Assembly: GCA_016193065.1 (NCBI GenBank)
Contig: JACPSX010000217.1
Coordinates: forward strand, 1 to 44,778
Direction: 5' to 3'
Length of the DNA stretch: 44,778 nt
Origin: Candidatus Tectimicrobiota bacterium
GTDB lineage: Bacteria > JACPSX01
Below the pieces are notes generated by a model that saw only the letters and a list, made by a program, of their open reading frames with translations, had not been told where the DNA came from and searched no databases. This document shows, piece by piece, positions 15,850 to 23,967 of the stretch (the first letter of the stretch is position 1; every line of letters starts with the position of its first letter). Made by a program: the position numbers and the translations under genes.

Positions 15850-16764
15850 TCAGGAAACCTGATCAGGGTCAGTGGGCATGGATGGATTTCTTATCAAACC
15901 GTGGCTGGAGAGGCCGGATTCGAAACTCCTGGCAGCCATCTCGAGCGGAGACAGCTTCAGTGCGGAAGAAGTGGTCTGTTCCTTACCGGATCTGTTCCGC
16001 CGAGGGGTTCCTTCCAGAAAGCGGTGATACTCTTCAGGACTGATCAACTTTTTTTGTCCAACGCCCTCGGGCAGATCAGGTTCTAAGACCTCAGACGCGC
16101 TACCCTCGGGTTCTCCCCTCAACATCGGCAACGGCATGCCCGAGAGGGAATGGGGTTGGAGGGCTGCTTCCGGCCGCCAGTCCACCTTCATCCAGGATTC
16201 CTCCGTGTTAGGAGAAATCCAGGCCGCCGGAGTATGGGCCACGTTCGAGCGAGTCAGAGGAAAAAAGGTTCCGTCCGGTGCCACCAGCCCCAATTCCGCG
16301 CACAAGGACTTTTGGGGGCTCCACAGGTTGATGTACCAGTTCCGGGCCGACGGGCTGATTTCGACGTTAAAAGAACTATGGGCGTTGGAGCCGTCAAACT
16401 GAATCCACGTGACATCGTAAACCCGCAGGATCCAGCGGGCCTGTCCAGCCCCCCTTTCCGTACGGGCGCTCATTTTCCGTGCGTCCTGCGCCGACAGTTC
16501 CCAGTAAGCATGAACCCAGAAGGGGTCTACGGGCATGAGGACCAGACGGGTCTCCCCATAGGCTTCCGGGAGAAAGGCTTCCTCCTCTGCCCGGAGAACC
16601 GGTGGAGGCGGGGAAGCAGCCGGGGATTTCGCAGCTTCCCGGCGGGCCAAATTCTGGAGGTCTTTACGGGTCAAACGGCGCAGAGCTGCACGGGATTCAG
16701 ATTGCAGCCTGTCTTTTCCTGTTCGGAGTTTTCCGCTGGCGCGGCCGAGCTTTTTCCGGGGCAT
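15850..16764 (-). CDS. DUF4912-domain protein
   Basis: A 304-residue soluble protein. A basic N-terminus (residues 1-55, many Lys/Arg/Ala, ending in a Pro-rich SPPPP linker) precedes a DUF4912 domain beginning about residue 68 with YGETRLVLMPVDPFWVHAYWEL. The domain continues with RWILRVYDVT, SSFNVEISPSARNWYINLW and AELGLVAPDGTFFPL, a beta-sandwich pattern. The C-terminal 100 residues look disordered. DUF4912 proteins commonly neighbour GH57 and glycosyltransferase genes, as here. A glucan-binding or scaffold role is inferred from this context, not established. No strong ribosome site precedes ATG 16764. Confidence 0.85.
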   Translation of the reverse strand: MPRKKLGRASGKLRTGKDRLQSESRAALRRLTRKDLQNLARREAAKSPAASPPPPVLRAEEEAFLPEAYGETRLVLMPVDPFWVHAYWELSAQDARKMSARTERGAGQARWILRVYDVTWIQFDGSNAHSSFNVEISPSARNWYINLWSPQKSLCAELGLVAPDGTFFPLTRSNVAHTPAAWISPNTEESWMKVDWRPEAALQPHSLSGMPLPMLRGEPEGSASEVLEPDLPEGVGQKKLISPEEYHRFLEGTPRRNRSGKEQTTSSALKLSPLEMAARSFESGLSSHGLIRNPSMPTDPDQVS

Positions 16765-16842
16765 GGTCTATTTTAACCCCGATCCGGAAAAAGATCGAGC
16801 CTTTCGGGAGGGCTGGGTCGCGGCCGGAATTTCGGCTCGAGG

Positions 16843-17052
16843 TCAGTTCCCAGGTCGGAAGCATTTCCACTCCAACCTACAATCCGAACACTTGAGTGCC
16901 CCATCCACGTTGTAGTAGGTGGCATAGCCGGTGGAGGTCTCGGATTTGGCCAGGGTCATCTCATCGTGGAAGTGGGCGTGCTCATGGCACAGGCCGCGGC
17001 CGCAGGCAGCACAGGATCCCCTGGCTTCCTGCTCACAGAACCAACATTTCAT
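16843..17052 (-). CDS. Small zinc-finger protein (DUF2180-like)
   Basis: A 69-residue protein. It opens with MKCWFCEQEARGSCAACGRGLCHEHAHFH and closes with LKCSDCRLEWKC. The two CxxC pairs, Cys/His residues in GLCHEHAHFH and the last CxxC suggest two zinc sites of treble-clef or B-box type. Short proteins of this kind annotated DUF2180 occur in archaea and deep-branching bacteria. ATG 17052 has an AGGAG ribosome site. It sits between the DUF4912 gene and the third GH57 gene and is presumably cotranscribed with them. Function unknown; a protein-interaction or regulatory role is only a guess. Confidence 0.75.
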   Translation of the reverse strand: MKCWFCEQEARGSCAACGRGLCHEHAHFHDEMTLAKSETSTGYATYYNVDGALKCSDCRLEWKCFRPGN

Positions 17053-17120
17053 AGCGTCTCGCTCCTCTTACCTGGCCCCCTCCCGACGCGGGACAGAGGA
17101 TAAGGGCTCCCAGAACCTCC

Positions 17121-18296
17121 TCAGTGGACCATCCCGCGGATCTCGTCAAGCATCTGACGGGCGACTCCGGTTTGTTCATACAATTTGGGAATCCAGGAGT
17201 CTCCCCAAAAGAGATAACAGCTCGTTTCCGCTCTGAGGATGTGCTCGCGCACGCGGTTCAACTTGTGTCCAATGGGTTCCGGTTGCTTTCCAGTAACGGC
17301 CTTCCAGGTTTCGTGGTAGGTCCGACTCAACTGCCAGATTTCCTCGAGAGCCCTGCGCTGGGAGGCCGACCCGGCCCACTGAGAAAAATCATAGCCACTG
17401 GTTGTCCCCACGTTCCATGCCCCTGTCTGGACGTCGACTTTGCTCAGCGGAGGGTTGTCCGCAACGAACTCGGATAGGGTCGTGGGTCGAATCGGCATCT
17501 GGCCGGATCGTACTCGTTCCATGTAGGGAGAAAAGAAATGTCCCCAAAACCCGGCTCCTTCATCCATCTGGCGGAACCAGCCGCCGTTTTCCCCATCCGA
17601 CCAGGTGGTCACCAGACAAGGCCCGTGCGCAGCGGCTGTCTTCCTGCGGACCTCTCCGTCGAACCAGCCCGGATCGAGCCCGCTTTCCTGGGCGTTGCTC
17701 AGGTCGCGGTCGCGGGGAACGACCGTAATCCGCGCCCCTTCGTACTCGGCGATGTGGGGCCGATAGACCCTCTCCTCGTGACTCAACGCCGTCCTGGGCT
17801 TCACGTGAACGCTATCAATGACCACGGACTCGTAACCGTGGCGGGCCAGCGCGGGAATCATCTCCATCGTGAACGCCATTTCCGGCGGCCAGAAGATCCT
17901 GGGCTCCCGCCCGAAAACCTCCCGAACTTTTTCCCGACCCCGCTCGATCTGTTCGTCCCAATCCTCCTGCGGGATCAACGGGAAGATCGGATGGTAATAC
18001 CCCATGCCGACGATCTCGATATTGGGCGTGTTCCGGTAACTGTTGAGCATCGCAGGGATGTCAACAATGCCCGAATAACGGGCGATGATCTGGGGATCCA
18101 GCAGTTGTTCCAGCAGAATTCCCGAAAAGCCCACGCAGAACCGGGCCACATCCGGGTACTGCCAGGCGTACTTGAGCGGGCGATCATAGCACAGCATGAT
18201 CTGCCTCGCTTCCCATTCGTTGGTCTCCGCCAGCAGCTCAAGATTTCCCGGTGGTTGATGCATGTGGAATCCCAGGATGTGTCGAATCTCTACCAT
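17121..18296 (-). CDS. GH57-family glycoside hydrolase 2
   Basis: A 391-residue GH57 enzyme with HMHQPP at residues 11-16, the nucleophile in RIFWPPEMAF (Glu139) and the acid/base in TTWSDGENGGW (Asp234). It ends with a helical segment including AETSCYLFWGDSWI. It is clearly paralogous to the GH57 protein at 14388-15644 but differs in the loop after motif 1 and is shorter. Cytosolic, likely an alpha-glucan hydrolase or glucanotransferase. ATG 18296 is preceded by a GGGAGG ribosome site; a longer frame to 18401 has no comparable site and encodes low-complexity basic residues. Confidence 0.88.
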   Translation of the reverse strand: MVEIRHILGFHMHQPPGNLELLAETNEWEARQIMLCYDRPLKYAWQYPDVARFCVGFSGILLEQLLDPQIIARYSGIVDIPAMLNSYRNTPNIEIVGMGYYHPIFPLIPQEDWDEQIERGREKVREVFGREPRIFWPPEMAFTMEMIPALARHGYESVVIDSVHVKPRTALSHEERVYRPHIAEYEGARITVVPRDRDLSNAQESGLDPGWFDGEVRRKTAAAHGPCLVTTWSDGENGGWFRQMDEGAGFWGHFFSPYMERVRSGQMPIRPTTLSEFVADNPPLSKVDVQTGAWNVGTTSGYDFSQWAGSASQRRALEEIWQLSRTYHETWKAVTGKQPEPIGHKLNRVREHILRAETSCYLFWGDSWIPKLYEQTGVARQMLDEIRGMVH

Positions 18297-18386
18297 GTTT
18301 CCTCCCGATCGGGAAGGTCGGCGGGCGGCCAACACCCAGCGGGTACCCGGCCGCCCGCTACCACCCTTCCTGACCCTCCCCTCTTG

Positions 18387-18518
18387 GAGACTGTGTCGCA
18401 ATCCACCGTTCGCCCTTCGACAAGCTCAGGACGAACGGGTAAGTGGTTGGATTTCCGTGTGTCGTCGTCCGTTCGTGGTGAGCCTGTCGAACCATAAACG
18501 GACTTATGACACAGTCTC
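18387..18518. repeat. MITE-like element carrying REP-like modules, copy B
   Basis: Perfect 11-base terminal inverted repeats GAGACTGTGTC (18387-18397) and GACACAGTCTC (18508-18518) bracket two REP-like modules (TTCGACAAGCTCAGGACGAA and CCGTTCGTGGTGAGCCTGTC). The modules match those at 9045-9160 and 35372-35492. The 132-base unit fills most of the gap between the GT4 and GH57 genes. Confidence 0.7.
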
Positions 18519-18595
18519 TTGAGGAGGAGGAACGCCTCGCGCCGGCGGCGCAGGCAGGGGTGGGGGGTCTCTTTTCAGGCTCATGCCATTTCGAA

Positions 18596-19726
18596 TCAGG
18601 CGCAGTACACATGCAGCACACGATCCGCCACGGAATTCCAGGAGAAAGCCGCTTCTGCGGCGACCCGGCCGTTTCTCCCCATCCAGCGGGCCCATTCGAA
18701 ATTCGTGAAGAGGGTACCGAGACCCCAGGCCACGGAGTTCGAGGTGGGATAGATTTTCAGACCGGTTACCTCGTGCCAGACAAATTCGTCCGGGCCGCCG
18801 TTCTTCGAGGCCATCGTGATCCCAAAGGGTTCATTGCGGCTGGGGACACAAACCACATCACTGATCTTGTAGAGGTTTTGTAGCTCCTCCCCACCGCGGT
18901 GTCCCAAAAAGCGGCAGGCGTGGTCCACCCCCATCTGCTGGGCCCTGTGCTGACAAGAGCCCCGCATGTCTCCATCCCCTGCAAAGACAAACTTCGTGCG
19001 GGGGTGGTAGCGGAGGATCATGGGGATGGCCTCCACCAGAAGGTCCGGACCCTTCTGATAGGTCATGCGTCCGGAGAAGAGCACCATCGGGTCCAGGGGA
19101 CCGACGTCATAATTCTTGCGGAGAACACCCGGGTCGGCAACCCAGCCGTCAAAGTCGTGGACGTTCACTCCGTTATAGATCACATCGACCTTCCAGTCGG
19201 GGAGGTTGTACATCCACATCACTTCCCCTTTCAGGGCTTTGGAGACGGTGACCACCCGGTCGGCACAGAAGGTCCCGTGGCGCTCGTGATCCCGGATGCG
19301 GGTGGATTGCCCGCCCCAGAAATTGTTGCCGCAGCGCCCGTATTCCGTGGAATGAATCGTCAAGATCCCTTTTCGTCCCCGACCTTCCTTGACCCAAACC
19401 ATGGCGTTGGAAGCAAGCCAGTCGTGGGCATGAACCACATCGAAACCCGCCCCCATGTGGTCCTCGGCGGCAAACAGGTGGTGGACGAAGGAGCGGCACA
19501 TGTTCTGGATTTCGTCCACGAAGTTGGGGTTCAAATCAAAAGGGCAGCGGTGGTACCAGACTCTGTGAATCCGCTCCAGGTGGGGTTGGTCCTGACCCAT
19601 GCGGGTGAAGACGTGCACCTCGTGACCTTTGCACTCCAAAGCGGCAGCCAGGTCGGTGACGTGGACTCCCACTCCTCCGACGGGAATCGAGTGCAGTGAC
19701 TCCCAGGCCAGCAAGGCAATCTTCAT
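18596..19726 (-). CDS. GT4-family glycosyltransferase (glycogen-synthase-like) with internal deletion
   Basis: A 376-residue GT-B fold glycosyltransferase. The N-terminal domain has ESLHSIPVGGVGVHVTDLAA and DVVHAHDWL; the C-terminal donor domain has FSGRMTYQKGPDLLVEAIP, FAGDGDMRG and GGPDEFVWHEVTGLKIYP. This family resembles GT4 enzymes that extend alpha-1,4-glucan in GH57-containing clusters. At residues 299-306 the sequence reads EPFGITMASKNGG. Relatives normally have about 11 more residues here, of the type LEAWxxGKPVV, which include the second Glu of the E-x7-E donor motif. The deletion keeps the frame but removes a catalytic residue, so activity is doubtful. Confidence 0.85.
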   Translation of the reverse strand: MKIALLAWESLHSIPVGGVGVHVTDLAAALECKGHEVHVFTRMGQDQPHLERIHRVWYHRCPFDLNPNFVDEIQNMCRSFVHHLFAAEDHMGAGFDVVHAHDWLASNAMVWVKEGRGRKGILTIHSTEYGRCGNNFWGGQSTRIRDHERHGTFCADRVVTVSKALKGEVMWMYNLPDWKVDVIYNGVNVHDFDGWVADPGVLRKNYDVGPLDPMVLFSGRMTYQKGPDLLVEAIPMILRYHPRTKFVFAGDGDMRGSCQHRAQQMGVDHACRFLGHRGGEELQNLYKISDVVCVPSRNEPFGITMASKNGGPDEFVWHEVTGLKIYPTSNSVAWGLGTLFTNFEWARWMGRNGRVAAEAAFSWNSVADRVLHVYCA

Positions 19727-19774
19727 CTCTCAGCCCCTCGCCCTTCCCTGGTGAAAACCGCGTTTACCCAATCC

Positions 19775-20059
19775 TTATCGGATTAGTTCAGGATTTCCCC
19801 AACCTCTTATTTCATGGAGATATTCAAGGAGATGGAACCTGGGGATTGCTCCCACAAGGGTGAGCCGATCGGATTCGCAGAGATCCAATAGGTCGCAGAC
19901 AATAGAGAGCCATCCCTCCCCTGCCAAGAGGGACAGGTCATCTCGGGGGATATAAAGGGAGACCATAATCTCTGGATACCGGCGAGCAAATTCAAGGAAG
20001 TGGACATAGAATTCTTTGCGGCTCTCGGAAAAGAGATCAACAGAGACTGACTGACCCAT
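19775..20059 (-). CDS. Hypothetical protein, possibly 5'-truncated
   Basis: A 94-residue acidic protein that I do not recognise, beginning MGQSVSVDLFSESRKEFYVH from ATG 20059 behind a GGAGGT ribosome site. It is rich in Leu, Glu and aromatic residues (FARRYPEIMVSLYIPRDDL, LLDLCESDRLTLVGAIPRFH) and looks like a real alpha/beta protein. The same frame upstream also reads like coding sequence through TTG 20131 and, across a single TGA at 20135-20137, back to GTG 20173 (VRIQPEALREIG). The original gene may therefore have been about 130 codons and lost its N-terminus. It lies between the GT4 and aldolase genes. Confidence 0.5.
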   Translation of the reverse strand: MGQSVSVDLFSESRKEFYVHFLEFARRYPEIMVSLYIPRDDLSLLAGEGWLSIVCDLLDLCESDRLTLVGAIPRFHLLEYLHEIRGWGNPELIR

Positions 20060-20351
20060 GACACCTACCTCCAGGGGCTCCACCCCAGCAACTAGGCCCT
20101 GGCGGATGGACCTAAATCCGTTGACTCCCAAGCCTCATCCGATTTCACGGAGGGCTTCGGGTTGGATTCTCACGGATCCTTCAGAGAAGAATTTTCTTGA
20201 GGTTCAACAAGCAAGGCGGATGACTTTGACTTCCTCAATCTCCGAGCTTTGAAAAGACAAAGAACTTTCTTCTCTTCTTCCTTTTTTTATTCAATATGGC
20301 TCGCGGACCCTTCTCCGTCAATGAAGAAGAGAGGATTTTCAAAAAATGTGT

Positions 20352-21260
20352 TCAAGACCCGAATTCTTTCAGCAAGGACTTGAGTTGTTGTGTGATCTTC
20401 ATGGCCTCCGGGAACGGACGCTGCCAGAGGTTGCGGCCGAAGATAAACCCCGTAGCTCCCGATTCCATGGAGGTGCGGGCTTTTTCCAGGAGTTCCTCGT
20501 CACTCATCTTTTCTCCGCCCGAGATAATCACCAATGCCTTGCCCGCCGAACGGATGACTTGGCGCACCATCTCCTCCGGGCTCCACTGGATCGTTTTATA
20601 TGGGGCCGGGGAGTTCTTGTCCTTCTCGGGATTGGCCACGGGAAGATTTAACTTAATCACATCCGCTCCGAGCTCCGCGGCGACCCGCGCCGCGTAATCA
20701 ATGGCGTAAAGGCTGTTTCTCCCTCCTTTCTTCTCAATGTCCCGGCCTCGCGGGTAAGCCCAGACAATCAGGGGCATGCCGTAGCGCTCGGCCTGGCGGC
20801 GAACGTCCTTGAACTGGGCAATGTCCCGATCTTGAGCGGGCGAGCCCACGTACAGCGTGTAGCCCACCGCGTCGGCCCCCAACCGGACTGCATCGGTCAC
20901 CGCCCCAGTCAGGGGCGAAAAAGCTTCCTCGTCCGAAGGAACTTCGGTTTTTCCGTTGAGCTTCAGGATGATGGGCACATCGCCTTCGTATCCCCGCAGA
21001 TATTTCTGCGCTAAACCAAAATGGAGAGCGATTCCCGAGTAGCCTCCCTCTTTGGCCAGGCGAAACTGGAATTCAGGATCTGCGCTGTCCGGATTCGGAA
21101 AAAAATCCCTCGGCCCATGCTCGAGCCCCTGATCGATGGGGAGAACCAGAAGGGTGCCGTTGCCCGGCCCGTGCTCGTACAGAAGGCGGTGAAGCCGAAC
21201 CCTCTTCCCGGGACTCAAATCGAGATCACTCAGGGTGGGACGCGATACCGTTCCTTTCAT
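20352..21260 (-). CDS. fbaB: Class I fructose-bisphosphate aldolase, DhnA/archaeal type
   Basis: A 302-residue TIM-barrel aldolase of the DhnA family, cleaving fructose 1,6-bisphosphate to triose phosphates through a Schiff base. Landmarks are [35 protein letters not shown], the catalytic Lys probably in [13 protein letters not shown], and the phosphate-binding loops [15 protein letters not shown] and [16 protein letters not shown] 21260 has a GGAGG ribosome site. It follows pfkA by 23 bases on the same strand, so two consecutive glycolytic steps are probably cotranscribed. Confidence 0.92.
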   Translation of the reverse strand: MKGTVSRPTLSDLDLSPGKRVRLHRLLYEHGPGNGTLLVLPIDQGLEHGPRDFFPNPDSADPEFQFRLAKEGGYSGIALHFGLAQKYLRGYEGDVPIILKLNGKTEVPSDEEAFSPLTGAVTDAVRLGADAVGYTLYVGSPAQDRDIAQFKDVRRQAERYGMPLIVWAYPRGRDIEKKGGRNSLYAIDYAARVAAELGADVIKLNLPVANPEKDKNSPAPYKTIQWSPEEMVRQVIRSAGKALVIISGGEKMSDEELLEKARTSMESGATGFIFGRNLWQRPFPEAMKITQQLKSLLKEFGS

Positions 21261-21283
21261 TTTGTTTCCTCCTTCAAGCCCTT

Positions 21284-22255
21284 TTAGCGGGCCAGGACTC
21301 TGGAAAGCTCATACAAGGTCAAGTCCAGCTCCTTTTTTGTCGAGGCTACCACATCGAGGGGCGTAGAGGCCACCTCTCCTTTGCGAAGGCCCGTAAGAAC
21401 TCCAAACTCTCCGGATACAACCCTCTCGACCGCCCCCGCGCCCAGCCGGGTGGAGAGAAGCCGATCGAAGGCTCCGGGGGCTCCCCCCCTCTGCACATGG
21501 CCCAGGGTCGTGACCCGCAGATCAAACCCCAGCGTGGCCCGGTGCGTTTTAAAATGCTGGGCCAGCTTGACGGCATTAGACTCGGCCCCCTCGGCGACCA
21601 CGATCAGGGCATGGGCTTTCCCGCGCACATAGGCATCCCTCAATTCGCCGACCACTGTGTCCGGGTCCGCGTCAATCTCGGGGATAAGAACCGCCTCGGC
21701 CCCTCCGGCAATCGCTGCCATGAGAGCCAGATAGCCGCATTTCCGACCCATCACCTCCACCAGAAAGGCGCGCTGATGGGAGGAGGCCGTGGTCTTCAAG
21801 CGGTCAATGGCTTCCAGAGCAATGTTCAGAGCCGTATCGACTCCAATCGTAATGTCGGATCCGTAAAGGTCGTTGTCGATCGTAGAGGCCACGCCCACGA
21901 CAGGGTATCCTTTGCGCCACAAGGCATAAGCTCCGCTCTGGGAACCGTTGCCGCCAATGACCACCAACGCCTCCACTCCTTTCCGGTTGAGCTGCCGCAG
22001 GGCCTCTTCAAGACCCTTTTCCGTTTCAAACTCCGGGCTGCGGGCACTCCCCAGGATGGTTCCCCCGCGGTGGATGATCCCTCCCACATCTCGATCCCCC
22101 AGAGGGGACATCTCCCCCGCGATGAGCCCCGCATACCCCCGGTAAACACCGTAGACCTCAAGCCCCCGGGCGAGCCCGCAGCGCACCACGGCACGAATTG
22201 CCCCGTTCATGCCGGGAGCGTCTCCACCGCTGGTGAGAACCCCAATCCGTTTCAT
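21284..22255 (-). CDS. pfkA: 6-phosphofructokinase, Asn at position 103
   Basis: A 323-residue PfkA enzyme phosphorylating fructose 6-phosphate. It has [26 protein letters not shown] (Arg72), the catalytic loop [11 protein letters not shown] (Asp127) and [11 protein letters not shown]. Phosphate-donor residues are Gly104 and Ser124 in E. coli numbering, so ATP use is more likely than pyrophosphate. The motif GGNGSQSGA has Asn103 where Asp103, a magnesium-ATP ligand, is usual in E. coli-type enzymes. Some bacterial lineages share GGNGS, so this may be a clade feature. ATG 22255 has a GAGGAG site. It is the upstream partner of the aldolase gene. Confidence 0.92.
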   Translation of the reverse strand: MKRIGVLTSGGDAPGMNGAIRAVVRCGLARGLEVYGVYRGYAGLIAGEMSPLGDRDVGGIIHRGGTILGSARSPEFETEKGLEEALRQLNRKGVEALVVIGGNGSQSGAYALWRKGYPVVGVASTIDNDLYGSDITIGVDTALNIALEAIDRLKTTASSHQRAFLVEVMGRKCGYLALMAAIAGGAEAVLIPEIDADPDTVVGELRDAYVRGKAHALIVVAEGAESNAVKLAQHFKTHRATLGFDLRVTTLGHVQRGGAPGAFDRLLSTRLGAGAVERVVSGEFGVLTGLRKGEVASTPLDVVASTKKELDLTLYELSRVLAR

Positions 22256-22279
22256 GTCGATTACTCCTCGAACCCGAGA

Positions 22280-22768
22280 TTATGGAAAGATCATCCCCGA
22301 GACTATGGTCATCACAGTGCCCACGATGACTCCATAGACCACGTGAATCGCGATGGTCGTAAACAAAGACCTCGCGACCCCGAGCCTGGCTCCAAACCAT
22401 CCCAGGCCCAGGGCCGGATAGAACACAAACCAGATGAGCGGCAGGGTCACCTGGGCAAACAAAAGTCCCGACACCCAGCCCCAGGAAGCAGCGGGAATGA
22501 CCAGCGTATAGACGAGACCGAAGAGCGCCCCAAAGAAGTAGTGCCCGAGGATCGCCACCGGATACTCGCCCGCCTGGACCGGTTCTTCCTCGACGGGAAC
22601 ACCCCAGAGGATCCCTCTTTGCAGAGATGCCAGAACCCAGCGTCCGATGAGAAGAGGAATCCCTGAAGTCATCGCTCCCACCCTGGCGCCAAGGGCGCGC
22701 ACGAGGTCCATGCCCACCGTGGCTAAAATCCCGGCCAACAGGCTAGCAACGATGATCCAGGTATCCAC
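22280..22768 (-). CDS. Small integral membrane protein (DUF2938-like)
   Basis: A 162-residue protein with about four hydrophobic helices: an N-terminal helix with GILATVGMDLVRALG, a middle helix with YFFGALFGLVYTLVIPA, then VTLPLIWFVFYPALGLG and a C-terminal helix with IAIHVVYGVIVGTVMTIV. The order Met-Asp-Leu, GRW, GHYFFGALFGL resembles DUF2938/DUF6789 membrane proteins of unknown function. Translation begins at GTG 22768 with a GGGAGA ribosome site. It ends 24 bases before pfkA and could be cotranscribed with the glycolytic genes, but no metabolic link is evident. Confidence 0.65.
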   Translation of the reverse strand: MDTWIIVASLLAGILATVGMDLVRALGARVGAMTSGIPLLIGRWVLASLQRGILWGVPVEEEPVQAGEYPVAILGHYFFGALFGLVYTLVIPAASWGWVSGLLFAQVTLPLIWFVFYPALGLGWFGARLGVARSLFTTIAIHVVYGVIVGTVMTIVSGMIFP

Positions 22769-22804
22769 TCTTCTCTCCCCGCACCATCGGTTCCTCGCAG
22801 CCCT

Positions 22805-23188
22805 TCATGTTCCCCGGCTTTTGTTCCGGCTCACGATCAACTGCAGGCCCCGGACGGCGGTTATTACCACTTCCTCTCCCTTGCGGACCGGCTCCGCCGA
22901 CCGGGCATCCCAGATCTCGCCCCCGTAGCGCACTTTCCCCTCAGAGTCGAAGTCCTGCAAAGCCTCCGCAGTCGCCCCGATCATTCCTTCGGGACCGCTC
23001 ACCACAAGTTGCCGCATGGCTTTGATTACGAGGAAATACATTCCTAACGAGAGGACTACGACCAAGCCGTAGAAAGGGGCAGCGAATTGAAGGGGGAAAA
23101 AGTAAAACAGCGCCAACCCCAAGATTGGCATGGACAAGACTACATGGCACACCGGATATCCCCCGAAAAAAGCCCTCACCGCCTCCAA
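22805..23188 (-). CDS. NfeD-like (short) membrane protein
   Basis: A 127-residue protein with two N-terminal membrane helices (about residues 10-32 and 36-57) and a C-terminal soluble domain MIGATAEALQDFDSEGKVRYGGEIWDARS, ending in VVITAVRGLQLIVSR. This is the OB-fold NfeD C-terminal domain found in partners of stomatin-like proteins. Here no stomatin gene is adjacent, so a role in membrane quality control is inferred from the family alone. The annotated start is a TTG without a clear ribosome site; a shorter form starting at the internal GTG is possible. Confidence 0.75.
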   Translation of the reverse strand: MEAVRAFFGGYPVCHVVLSMPILGLALFYFFPLQFAAPFYGLVVVLSLGMYFLVIKAMRQLVVSGPEGMIGATAEALQDFDSEGKVRYGGEIWDARSAEPVRKGEEVVITAVRGLQLIVSRNKSRGT

Positions 23189-23206
23189 AAATCCATGGGC
23201 TTATAG

Positions 23207-23310
23207 TGTACCCCGATCCGAAAAAGAGTTAAACCCAACATTCGAAGGGATCCGCATGCCCTCGCAGTATTGAGCCATATGCTGTAATTGGAATTTCGGA
23301 TCGGGGTGTA
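23207..23310. repeat. MITE-like inverted repeat pair
   Basis: CCCCGATCCGAAA at 23211-23223 is repeated inverted as TTTCGGATCGGGG at 23294-23306, flanked by GTGTA/TGTAC. The 100-base unit is non-coding and lies between the redoxin and NfeD-like genes. Its size and ends fit a miniature element or the scar of an insertion sequence. Confidence 0.55.
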
Positions 23311-23336
23311 CCCGTTTCCGCCTCCAACCTCCATTC

Positions 23337-23963
23337 CTAGAACTTTGCTAACTCCTTCAACACTTCCTCGTTGCGGACGCCCATCTCGGGATCGTCCACC
23401 ATGGACCGGATGACTCCTTTCCCGTCGATGAGAATATAGGTGTGTCCGGGCGACACCCCGCGGTGCATGGAGGAAGGGAGGTCCAGAGCGCGATAGGCCC
23501 GGGCAACCTTTTTGTCCGTATCGAGCAGGATGGGAATGCCGCGAACTACTTCCGGATCCTGCTTGGCGGCCTTTTCCCAATCCTTTGCCCGGTCCACCGT
23601 CATTGCCAGAACGACAATGCCCTTCTGGCGGAAGCGAGCGTCGCTGGAGAAGGCCTTGATCTGGTCCCAGCAGGCCGGATAACACATGACCCCTTCCGTG
23701 AAGAACAAAACAACCTGCTTCCCTTTCAGGCCAGAGAGCCGATAGGTCTGACCTTGAAAGCTCCGCAAGGTAAAGTCCGGAGCTGAAGAGCCGACCTTGG
23801 GAGCCGCGGCATTTCCTTGGGAGTACCCGGGCCGTGATCCCGAAAACCAAAGGATTCCCGCCAAGATCAGCACTGCCGCACCGACCCCGAGGACAATCCG
23901 TTTCCGCCCCTTGACTGATTTTCTTTTTCTATTTCTCATTACCTCTCCTCTTCTATTTCCCAT
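23337..23963 (-). CDS. Membrane-anchored thioredoxin-fold redoxin (AhpC/TSA-like)
   Basis: A 208-residue protein with a very basic N-terminus, one membrane helix (about residues 22-42) and a periplasmic AhpC/TSA fold. The fold is marked by GSSAPDFTLRSFQGQTYRLSG, the active-site segment FFTEGVMCYPACWDQI (two Cys four apart), VDRAKDWEKAA and GHTYILIDGKGVIR. It is likely a thiol peroxidase or disulfide reductase kept reduced by the CcdA-like protein encoded just upstream. The first ATG overlaps the CcdA stop (TAATG), implying coupled translation. The ribosome site and first codons are tandemly duplicated, so a second start eight codons later (23939) is equally well placed. Confidence 0.85.
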   Translation of the reverse strand: MGNRRGEVMRNRKRKSVKGRKRIVLGVGAAVLILAGILWFSGSRPGYSQGNAAAPKVGSSAPDFTLRSFQGQTYRLSGLKGKQVVLFFTEGVMCYPACWDQIKAFSSDARFRQKGIVVLAMTVDRAKDWEKAAKQDPEVVRGIPILLDTDKKVARAYRALDLPSSMHRGVSPGHTYILIDGKGVIRSMVDDPEMGVRNEEVLKELAKF

Positions 23964-23967
23964 TACC
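23916..23967 (-). repeat. Tandem duplication of ribosome site and start codon
   Basis: On the minus strand the 24-base unit beginning AGGAGAGGTAATG and ending GAAATAGAAG occurs twice in a row with two or so differences. Each copy supplies its own AGGAGAGG ribosome site and ATG. The unit length is a multiple of three, so both starts are in frame. The first copy also contains the TAA stop of the upstream CcdA gene. Confidence 0.85.
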
